Assembly: GCA_031553655.1 (NCBI GenBank)
Contig: JAVBLG010000112.1
Location: 1-22,169 of the forward strand
DNA from: JAVBLG01 sp031553655
GTDB lineage: Bacteria; Desulfobacterota; Desulfovibrionia; Desulfovibrionales; Desulfovibrionaceae
Direction of reading: 5' to 3'
Length of the DNA stretch: 22,169 nt
The translations under genes were made by a program, and so were the position numbers. Below, in pieces: positions 7,157-15,600 of the stretch (position 1 is the first letter of the stretch; each line of letters begins with the position of its first letter). Below the pieces are notes generated by a model. It ran no database searches, was not told the origin of the DNA, and saw nothing but the letters and a program-made list of their open reading frames with translations.

Positions 7157-9856
7157 ATTGGCAGCCTTCTGTCTCAGCATTGCCTCTATGCTTTTCATTG
7201 TGTCCACAGCCGGTTCAAAGTCATAGTCTTCAATCTGGGCCACCAGGGTTTCACTGATCTCCCCCAGAGGAGACAATTTTTCTCGTATTTCGTCGAGCAT
7301 GTCCAGGCTGTCGGAATTGCCCGACTCCAGAAGAGATGATAACTTTTCGAGCAATTGTTGCGCTTTTTCAATATCCAGCTCGGTACTGGAACGGGGTGAG
7401 GGCGTTTCTTCCTCATCAACCTTAATTTCATTCATAACCGCATCAAGCTCTGTTTGCAGGGCCTGAAGCAATTCTCGGACGTCATCACGCCCGGTGGCCA
7501 GGGAGTCTTCAATAACGGCAGCGGAAGCGGACAACTTTTCCGCGCCTATGGTGGCCGAAACGCTTTTAAGGGAGTGGGCCAGCCTGTGGGCCAATTTGAA
7601 ATCCCCGTCCCGAGAGGCGGAGCCGATTTCTCGACAAATATTCTTGCTGTTTTTGGCAAAATCAACCAGTAGGCGTTCATATAACGCCAAGCTGCCGGCG
7701 GCGCGCTCAAGGCCCAAAGCGCGATCAATTACTTGCTTGCTGCGCCCGCTCGCTACCATGCCGGACAGGCGTTCGCTGTCGGCCTCGCATTCTTCCTCGC
7801 CGATTTGCGGCAGATATCTGCTCAGACAGGCCCATAGCTCGCGGGATTTGAAGGGTTTGCCTATGCATTCGACCATGCCGTAATGCCTGTATTTGGCCTT
7901 GTCCTGGGCCATCACATTGGCGGTAAGGGCCACAATGGGCGTTTGGTTGCCCAGCTCAGTCAGTAGTTCCGTGGCCTCAAGGCCGTCCATTACAGGCATG
8001 TGTATGTCCATGAAGATGAGATCAAAGTGTTGCCCGCGATCTTGGCGAGACCGGACCAGATCCACCCCGATTTTGCCGTTGGCAGCCACCGTGGCGGTTA
8101 ACCCCACTCTGGCCAGATGCTCGGCCACAACTTCTTGATTGATAAGGTTGTCCTCGCACACCAGAACATTGCCGCTGAAAAGCGGTTTTTTGTCTCCGGT
8201 ATCGTATTCTTTTTCGGCAGGCAAAGCCGTATCGAGCTCAGCCATAGTTTCCAGAGTCAGCGAGAAGCTGAAGCGGCTGCCCACGCCAGGCATGCTGTCC
8301 ACCTTGAGCGTGCCGCCCATAATCTCTATAATGCTTTTGGTTATGGACAGGCCCAAGCCGGTTCCCCCATATTGGCGGGTGATGCTGCTGTCGGCCTGTG
8401 TGAAGGGTTCAAAAGCTTTTTTAATCTGGTCCGCGGTCATGCCTATGCCGCTGTCGCGCACTTCAAAATAGAGCCGCACATCCCTTTCACCCGGCTCTTC
8501 CACAATGGCTTTTACCTTTACTATGCCGTTGCTCGTAAACTTGATGGCATTGGAAATGAGGTTTAAAAGCGCTTGGCGCAGTTTGGTGGAGTCGCCAAGA
8601 AGCATTTTGTCGGCCAGGGGCTCGGAATAAAAGTGCAGGGCCACACCTTTTTCCAAGGCTTTGGGCGCGCTGATGGTTTCGCATAATTCAAAAACGTCAT
8701 GCATGTTAAATGGTGTCTTTTCCAGAACCATTTTGCCGCTTTCAATTTTGGAAATATCGAGAATATCGTTGATTATGCCAAGAAGCCCTTCGGAACTGGC
8801 TTTTATTTTTCGCAGATAATCTCTGGTTCTGGGCGTTGACTCTTCATCGTCCATGGCCAGCTCCGAAAAGCCGACAATGCCGTTCATGGGCGTTCTGATT
8901 TCGTGGCTCATATTGGCCAGGAAGGTGGATTTCATGCGCGAGGCTTCTTTGGCGGCCTGGGCCGCTTCGCGCATGGCCTGCTCGGCTTGCTCCTTTATGG
9001 TAATGCGTTCCATCAGCGAGCTAAGCATAGAACGTAGCGAAAACGCCAATGAGCCTATTTCATTGGAGCTTTTATATGTCAAAGTGGTGTCGGAGCGGCC
9101 GGAGGCCACTTCGCGGGCGAAGGTGTCGCACAGCAGAATGGGGCGCACAATCATGAGGTTGACCATCAGCAGATGTACTCCGCAGGCGGCAAGCCCCAGA
9201 GCCGTTATAATCCAGACCATATGCATGGAGTTGTCATAATGCTCGCTGGCTGAACTCATAGTCCTGTCCAGCCGCGCATCCAGTTCCTGTTTAAAAATAT
9301 CGAAAGGAGCCATTATTTTGTCCACTTCACTGTTATAGGCGTCGCTGAATACCAGATTCAGGGCTTTTTCCTTGTCAGGCTTGCCTACTACTGTGTATTG
9401 GCCCCGGTCGTCGGGGAACATGCCGCGCATGGCGGTCATGGATTCCATTTCGAGGCTGATCAACCGATTGGAAAGATTGGCGGCCAATTGAAGCAGTTGC
9501 AGCTCTCTATCGCTAAAGTGGGCCTGCTTCATCAGCTCATTGAGGGAAATGGTCTGCCCGGGGGCGATCTGGCTAACCTGGGGACGGGGAATTTTTCCTT
9601 CCCTGACACGCACGATGTCGTCGTATTCTTTTGCGAAACGTTCATCTCCGGTGGCGGCGAACTTGCGCACCGCCGTGGTGAGGCTGCGTGAACTTTCACG
9701 CAATTCATTGGCCAGGATCAGCGATTTGCTTATTGTTGAACGCGATTCGTTAATGGCCATGTCACTTTTATATACAACGATAAGGGAAAAAATAAGCGCA
9801 ACCGCAGACAGGGCCAGTAATGCCCCGGAAATAACAGTAACTTTTTTGATGGTCAT
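7154..9856 (-). CDS. Membrane hybrid histidine kinase (HAMP-HisKA-HATPase-REC-Hpt)
   Basis: A 900-residue inner-membrane phosphorelay kinase. Membrane segments at about 7-28 and 211-237 flank a largely helical periplasmic sensor whose ligand is unknown. HAMP follows to about 290, then a coiled coil. The phosphoacceptor is H318 in FLANMSHEIRTPMNG. The ATPase has NLISNAIKFTSNG, DSGIGMT and GGTGLGLSI. The receiver (about 565-685) has D617 in FMDIHMPVMDG, with ALTAN and GKPF. The Hpt histidine is H761 in AHRLAHSLKSVSATIGAEKL. After an acidic linker a second helical bundle (about 828-897) lacks a histidine. The layout resembles BarA/TorS-type kinases. CGGAG five bases upstream supports the ATG. 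It is divergent from the GGDEF-EAL gene; its output regulator is not in the window. Confidence 0.95.
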   Translation of the reverse strand: MTIKKVTVISGALLALSAVALIFSLIVVYKSDMAINESRSTISKSLILANELRESSRSLTTAVRKFAATGDERFAKEYDDIVRVREGKIPRPQVSQIAPGQTISLNELMKQAHFSDRELQLLQLAANLSNRLISLEMESMTAMRGMFPDDRGQYTVVGKPDKEKALNLVFSDAYNSEVDKIMAPFDIFKQELDARLDRTMSSASEHYDNSMHMVWIITALGLAACGVHLLMVNLMIVRPILLCDTFAREVASGRSDTTLTYKSSNEIGSLAFSLRSMLSSLMERITIKEQAEQAMREAAQAAKEASRMKSTFLANMSHEIRTPMNGIVGFSELAMDDEESTPRTRDYLRKIKASSEGLLGIINDILDISKIESGKMVLEKTPFNMHDVFELCETISAPKALEKGVALHFYSEPLADKMLLGDSTKLRQALLNLISNAIKFTSNGIVKVKAIVEEPGERDVRLYFEVRDSGIGMTADQIKKAFEPFTQADSSITRQYGGTGLGLSITKSIIEIMGGTLKVDSMPGVGSRFSFSLTLETMAELDTALPAEKEYDTGDKKPLFSGNVLVCEDNLINQEVVAEHLARVGLTATVAANGKIGVDLVRSRQDRGQHFDLIFMDIHMPVMDGLEATELLTELGNQTPIVALTANVMAQDKAKYRHYGMVECIGKPFKSRELWACLSRYLPQIGEEECEADSERLSGMVASGRSKQVIDRALGLERAAGSLALYERLLVDFAKNSKNICREIGSASRDGDFKLAHRLAHSLKSVSATIGAEKLSASAAVIEDSLATGRDDVRELLQALQTELDAVMNEIKVDEEETPSPRSSTELDIEKAQQLLEKLSSLLESGNSDSLDMLDEIREKLSPLGEISETLVAQIEDYDFEPAVDTMKSIEAMLRQKAAN

Positions 9857-10028
9857 GGAAACTCCGGGAAGAGGCGCGTATATTGTATATTATTAATGTC
9901 ATTAGATTCTTCAGAATGACAATTCTCCAAAATACATCGGACGATCTGTTACGTCAAGATTCCCTGATCATTCCCGAATCATGACCAATCCTGGCGCGCT
10001 GAACGTAATTTCTTGACAAAATCCGGCT

Positions 10029-10056
10029 TTGAAGTGAAAGAGTATTATGTTACAAT
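10029..10056 (+). promoter_or_regulatory. Predicted promoter of the GGDEF-EAL gene
   Basis: An extended -10 element, TGT followed by TACAAT (10051-10056), lies 16 bp after TTGAAG (10029-10034), a four-of-six -35 match. Initiation near 10063 would give a leader of about 50 nt. A perfect TTGACA at 10013-10018 is too far from any -10 box to use. The 257-bp divergent region also holds three alternating ATTCT/AGAAT half-sites at 9906-9926, a possible operator. Confidence 0.45.
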
Positions 10057-10113
10057 AAGTTGATTTATAAAAACGTTGATTACATTTTTTCATAAATTCC
10101 GCAGAGTACCCTA

Positions 10114-12537
10114 ATGACCGTCAGAAAACAGATTTTGCTGCTGCTTGTCGCTTTTTCCGTAATTCCCACCCTGGCCCTCACTGCGGTGAGCCTGTCCTCT
10201 AATCTTAAAAATATAGAAAATTTACATAAGGATCGATTAAATGCCATAACCAAAACTTCGGCTGCGGCATTCAGCGAAATTATAGGTTTGCGCAAGGACG
10301 AGCTCAACTTGCTGGCTTCAAGCTGGAGTATGCTGGATTATCTGAAGATGAAAGAGCGCGACAGCGGCGATGACGGCGAAACCAGGGCCGCTCTTGACGC
10401 TGTCGGTGAAAATTTCAAGGTATATATAGACTCGCTGGGAACTTTCGCCGATCTTGTTCTTCTGGATGGAACCGGTAAAGTTATTCTGGGTTATAAGCCC
10501 AAATCCATAGGGCTTGATCTTTCGGGAATGGACTACTTTGCCAAGGTAAAGAATGTCAGGGAAGAGAATTATGTTTTCAGCAGCAAGGTGCACTCTTCTC
10601 TTTTGCAACCTAACAATCCGGATGTGCGATGCCTGGCTTTCAGCAGCGCCTTGCGAGCCGAAAACGGAAATTTGCTGGCGGTGCTGGTGGCTTTTGTAGA
10701 TGTGAACATCATGGCCGGTTTTTCCAAGAGCATTTCCTTTGGGCAAACCGGGTTGGCTTTTTTGATTGATTCCGACAACTACATTTTATATCACCCTGAG
10801 CCGCGATTCTATAATTCATATACGGCGGCCCCCCAGCTTGCCAATTTGCTGGACCATTGGAGAAGCGGCGATGTTCCGCCCACGGGGCTGATTGATGACG
10901 TAATGGATGGTAAACGTCGCATTTATTACTACGAGATAATGCCCAAATCTCAGCTGATTTTCATTTTGCGCCAGGATCACGACGAATTCTCGGCGGAGAG
11001 GAATTCAGCGATACGCTTTGCCGTTTTTGCCTGCCTGTTTACCGCAACCCTTGCCGTGACTTTGGGTCTGGTGTTTTCCAAAAGGCTTATGGCGCCAATA
11101 ATGAAACTTAAAGAAGCCTTTGCCTCCGGCGGCGAGGAGAGCGCCTATGTTTCGGTTGATCTGCCGCTGAAAAATGAATTGGGTGACATGGCCGAAAGCT
11201 ACAACAGCATGATCAAAAAACTGGAACGGCAATACGACCAGATCAAGGCCGAAAAGGATAAAAATGAATTCAACGCCATGCACGACGGAATTACCGGACT
11301 TTGCAATCGCATGGCGCTTGAACGCGAGCTTTCGCAATATATGGCCGAAAGCATTAAGTTTGGCGTATTTTATATTGACATAGATAATTTTAAAAAAATC
11401 AATTATGTGCTTGGACATATGATTGGCGATGAACTTTTGCGGGCCGTTGGCGGGCGTTTGAGGGCCTCAAAAGGAGAATTCGATATTTGCGCCCGAATCG
11501 GCGGTGATGAATTTGTTCTAGCCAGGAAAGGAAGCGCCGAGGATATGCGCCGCTCGGCCGAAATGCTGCTTGAAGAACTGCGGCAGCCCATAGTTTTTGG
11601 CGATGTGACGTTTTTTGTGACTGTGAGCGTAGGAATTGCCATGTACCCCGACCATGGCGCCTCCACGGACAATCTTATTGCCAATTCCGATATAGCCATG
11701 TTCAAGGCCAAGGAAAACGGCAAAAATCTGTTCGCGATCTATAATCCAGACATGCGCGGCAACCTTGACCGGCATAATATTATTATGGATGTGCTGCGCG
11801 GCTGTATTGAAGACCGCGAGGTGTTTTTCATGTACCAACCCATTTATGACGCGGCCAATGAGAAGATTTTGGGATTTGAAACACTCATGCGCATAAAAAG
11901 CGTTAAGCTGGGCCTGGTTAGTCCGGTAGAATTCGTTCCTGTGGCGGAAACAGACAAGGTAATGATGGCAAGACTTGGGCACATCGCGCTACAGGAGGCC
12001 TGCGGCTTCATGGCCAGATTGATTGCCGAAAAAGACTTTACCGGCTATATCGCGGTGAATATTTCCAGCGTGCAGCTCAACCAGGACGATTTTGTGGAAA
12101 GTGTTCTGAATCTACTGGCCGAAAGCGCAATTCCGGCCGGAAGGCTTCAACTTGAAATTACCGAAAGTGTTATGACCGGCGTCCGTGTAAGCCACCTTGA
12201 GAAGTTGACAGCGTTGCGCAAGGCCGGGGTATTGATTGCTCTGGATGATTTTGGGGCCGGCGACTCCTCTTTTTATCACTTCATCAATTTGCCAATTGAT
12301 GTGTTGAAGATCGACCGCACCTTCTTTGAATCCACCGATTCGAACGAGCGCGTGGAACTTATGAATAAAACCATCATAGATCTGGCGCGCAATTTCGGAC
12401 TTTCCATAGTTGCCGAATGCGTGGAAAGCAACAATGACCGAGATATGCTGAAGCGGCTGGGATGTGAGGTTATTCAAGGCTTCGTGTATAGCAAGCCGCT
12501 CCTTGAAGATCGGGCTATCAACCTTTTGACGAAGTAG
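10114..12537 (+). CDS. Membrane dCache-HAMP-GGDEF-EAL protein (c-di-GMP synthesis/breakdown)
   Basis: An 807-residue inner-membrane protein. Membrane segments at about 5-27 and 300-322 flank a large periplasmic domain with a dCache-like pattern (ADLVLLDGTGKVILGY, GMDYFAKV, YVFSSKVHSS, TGLAFLIDSDNYILYHP). A HAMP region runs to about 375. The cyclase domain has a canonical GGDEF at 463-467, but the upstream inhibitory RxxD site is replaced by GEFD. The EAL domain reads FETLMR (E589), NISSVQL, LEITES, DDFGAG, LKID, AECVES and QGFVYSKP, so the acidic and lysine residues needed for c-di-GMP hydrolysis are all present. Both activities are possible; which dominates cannot be read from sequence. The ribosome site (AGAG nine bases upstream) is weak. 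It ends 123 bp from the convergent kinase. Confidence 0.93.
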   Translation: MTVRKQILLLLVAFSVIPTLALTAVSLSSNLKNIENLHKDRLNAITKTSAAAFSEIIGLRKDELNLLASSWSMLDYLKMKERDSGDDGETRAALDAVGENFKVYIDSLGTFADLVLLDGTGKVILGYKPKSIGLDLSGMDYFAKVKNVREENYVFSSKVHSSLLQPNNPDVRCLAFSSALRAENGNLLAVLVAFVDVNIMAGFSKSISFGQTGLAFLIDSDNYILYHPEPRFYNSYTAAPQLANLLDHWRSGDVPPTGLIDDVMDGKRRIYYYEIMPKSQLIFILRQDHDEFSAERNSAIRFAVFACLFTATLAVTLGLVFSKRLMAPIMKLKEAFASGGEESAYVSVDLPLKNELGDMAESYNSMIKKLERQYDQIKAEKDKNEFNAMHDGITGLCNRMALERELSQYMAESIKFGVFYIDIDNFKKINYVLGHMIGDELLRAVGGRLRASKGEFDICARIGGDEFVLARKGSAEDMRRSAEMLLEELRQPIVFGDVTFFVTVSVGIAMYPDHGASTDNLIANSDIAMFKAKENGKNLFAIYNPDMRGNLDRHNIIMDVLRGCIEDREVFFMYQPIYDAANEKILGFETLMRIKSVKLGLVSPVEFVPVAETDKVMMARLGHIALQEACGFMARLIAEKDFTGYIAVNISSVQLNQDDFVESVLNLLAESAIPAGRLQLEITESVMTGVRVSHLEKLTALRKAGVLIALDDFGAGDSSFYHFINLPIDVLKIDRTFFESTDSNERVELMNKTIIDLARNFGLSIVAECVESNNDRDMLKRLGCEVIQGFVYSKPLLEDRAINLLTK

Positions 12538-12538
12538 G

Positions 12539-12633
12539 GCATTTCGCGAACGCAGTGAGTAAAATGCTCTGACGGCCCTAACAATGCACGGACCGTCAGA
12601 GCATTTTGCTCATTTCATTCGCAAAACGCTCTA
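12539..12633. repeat. Dispersed palindromic repeat, copy B (most complete)
   Basis: A near-palindrome lies between the convergent GGDEF-EAL and hybrid-kinase stop codons. The central stem pairs 12569-12578 with 12590-12599 (nine of ten) around an 11-nt loop. On the same axis, outer arms 12539-12568 and 12600-12629 match at 24 of 30 positions. The 3' half can also fold by itself (GAGCATTTTGC with GCAAAACGCTC, one mismatch). It shares a 41-nt core with copies A and C, and its 5' arm aligns with the half copy at 18443-18471. The position suggests a two-way terminator. Confidence 0.88.
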
Positions 12634-12659
12634 GACATAAGCAGTCTGACAGTATTGTC

Positions 12660-15600
12660 TTAGCCCAGATACCTCGCCAATATATCTTGAAATTTTTCGA
12701 TGTCTATCGGTTTTTCCAGGTGGGCGTTCATACCTTCGCTTAAATACAATTCCACGTCATCAACCATAACATTGGCGGTCATGGCCACAATGGGAATATC
12801 TTGCCAAGGTTTGCCACCATGGCGAATAGCTTTGGTAGCGTCGCGGCCGTTCATTACCGGCATCATGATATCCATGAGGATCAGGTCAAAGCGTTCCCGC
12901 TCCAGAATGTCCAGAGCTTCGGCCCCATCGCCGGCTATAGCCGGGATGATGCCGAAATGTTCCAACATGCCGGAAGCCACCTGCTGGTTAATGTCATTAT
13001 CTTCGCATAAAAGAACACGCGCATTGGGATATTTGTCGATTCTTATTCTGGGTGCGGCCGTAATTTCGGGCAACACGCTGCATACTTTCTGCAGGAAAGT
13101 GGAAACAACATAAGGTTTTTCAATCACATCTCTGAAACCGACCTCAGCCAGCAATTCGGGTGAAACCACACGTTTCAGATAGGCCGTTACCAGCAGCAAT
13201 TTGGTATTTTGTGATATTTCATTAATTTTTCTGGCTAGATCTATGCCGTTTTCCTCTCCCAGCAGGTAGTCGAGAATGATAACGCTGTATGGAGTTCCAT
13301 TTTGCGTAGTTTCAAGCACCATGGAAAGGGCCTGAGCGGAATCGCGGGCACAGGACGAGCTTATGCCGGCATTTTTTAGTATGGCCGACATAATCGCCAA
13401 TGAGTATTCGTCATCGTCCACCAACAGGATGGAATTGACGTGCTCGGAGCGCCCTCCTATGGTTTCACGCATGGAATCGCCCATGGTTTTCTGGTTTTTG
13501 GCGCGCTTGAAGGGGATAGTTACGTAGAAGTCGGTGCCGACGTTCACTTCGCTTTCCACTCGAATTTCTCCGCCCATGATGTCCACCAGCTTCTTGGTTA
13601 TAGACATGCCAAGGCCGGTGCCGGACTTGCTTCCGCCCATGCGGTGGAATTGTTCGAAGGGGGCGAAAAGACGTTCAAGCTGCCCGGCGTTCAGACCCAC
13701 GCCGGTATCTTTTATGTGAAAGACCAAGGTCACTCTGTCGGCCTTGGATTCGAGAGTGGATATGGACAATATGATTCGGCCGGAAGGAGTATATTTTACC
13801 GAGTTGTCCAGCAGGTTCTTCAATACCTGCCACAGCCTGGTATTGTCGCCGATCAGATAAAATGGAACATCGGGAGCCAGATCCAGCAGTATTTCCACCT
13901 GTTTGTCTTCAAGGCGCTCGGTAGCCACCAGGAAGGTATTGATAATAGTTTCTTCCAGGCTGAAAATGTCTTCCACAAAGTCGAGCTTTTCCGCCTCGAT
14001 TTTGGAGAAATCGAGAATATCGTTGATGATGGACAGAAGATTTTTGGCCGATGAGCGTATTTTGTGGAATAGCTCATTGTTTTCGTTAGACTGTTCCCTC
14101 ATGAGCGCCAATTGCGAAAGACCGATGATGGCGTTCATGGGTGTGCGTATTTCATGGCTCATATTGGCCAGGAAAATGCTTTTGAGCAGGTTGGCTTCTT
14201 TTTCTTTTTCCGCCGCTCTGGTGAGCATTTCGGCCTGCCTGGTTTCCGAGGTAATATCCTGTCCTATGAGCACTATGCAGTTGTGCCCTCTGAAGATGAT
14301 CTGGTCGGCGTACATTTTCAGGTTGAGATTACGCTTGCCGGTACCGCATTTGTTGCTGTTATATTCAAATACAATTGTCCGCCCCTGCCAGGCGGCGAAA
14401 ATTTGCTCCACAAGCGGCAAAAAGTCTTCAGGAGAGGCTTCTTGCACGGTGCGGTAGCCGTAGAAGCCCAGAAACCCCTTGTTGGCGTATTCCAGATTGC
14501 CGCTGATGGTGTTGATTATGGCCATAGCTGTGGGCATGGCGTCGAGTATTTTCTGGAGGTCTTCCTGAGAGCGCCGGGTGTAGTCTTTTTGCCGCTCCAG
14601 TTCTTCAATGTCTATGGCAAAAGCCAGACATTCATGCCGGCCCTCGTGTTCAAAAGGCACATAGTTCACATGGTGGCGGTGAGTTTCGCCGTCGGCCATG
14701 TTGAAAAGAGTTACCTCGCCGCTGACGGCTCCGCGATCGTCAAGAGCCTTGACCGCCTTGTCGTAGCTGCCGGGATTCTTGTAAAAATTATGTATGTCTC
14801 CGCCGAGGACCATACCGATTTTGTGGCGACTGTAATCGTTGGCCTCCACAATGCGCCCATCGCTCACGGCGGCAAAGGCAAAAGGCGCTTTTTCCATGAT
14901 TTTTTCCAGGCGTTTGATTATTTCGCCGGAAGACTCCGCGTCATTGCCAAAGTCATGCGGGCATTGCTCGGACATACCCGCTTTTTTCGCTCGTGACCGT
15001 TTGTAAAGAAGTATGGCGGCCGCGCAGGCCAGAAACATGGCCGCAAAGCCCAGGTAAACAGGGCCAAGCCTTTTGCGCTCCAACTGCCAGGAAGTGTCCG
15101 GATTGTTGATAAGCTCATGGCCTTCAGGCATGTTTGTTTCGGTCAGATTAAATTTTTTTGCCACCGAAGCGTCAAAAACCCATTTGTTTAATGACTCTGA
15201 AGCGTAAATAATGGGTATGTCGGAAATCTGTTCGCCACGCAATATTCTGGCAGCCATTTTACCGGCTGTGGCCCCCTGAATTCTGCCGTGCGCGAGCATT
15301 CCGCCAAAGGCCCCTTCGCCCATATGCGAGCTGATGAGCACAAAAAGCGGAGTGGACAATACGGCGGAAATCTGCCTCTGCATTTCCGCCTCCTCGGTAT
15401 TGTTATTTTCACTGTCCGTGAAGTAGGAGCCAAGAAGCACCAGAGTGTCGCTGCCAAAAGAGGCCAGCTTTTTCAGCAGGAGCTCTTTTGGCATATTATC
15501 GTTATATTCCACATCCACGCGCATGTTCAGCCGTGACAACTGGTTTTTTATGTCCTTTTGCCAAAGGCGGCCGGAATTGCTGTAGTCGTTGATTACATAT

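Noticed and set aside
9857..10113. c-di-GMP riboswitch upstream of the GGDEF-EAL gene
   Set aside because: I looked for the conserved GEMM-type core on both strands and saw none.
7071..12633. Insertion sequence or composite transposon bounded by copies A and B
   Set aside because: The copies are direct, each lies at a different gene junction, and no transposase lies between them.
14112..14996. 294-residue open frame opposite the large hybrid kinase
   Set aside because: Covers the kinase PAS and HisKA regions in antisense, with no independent evidence of coding.
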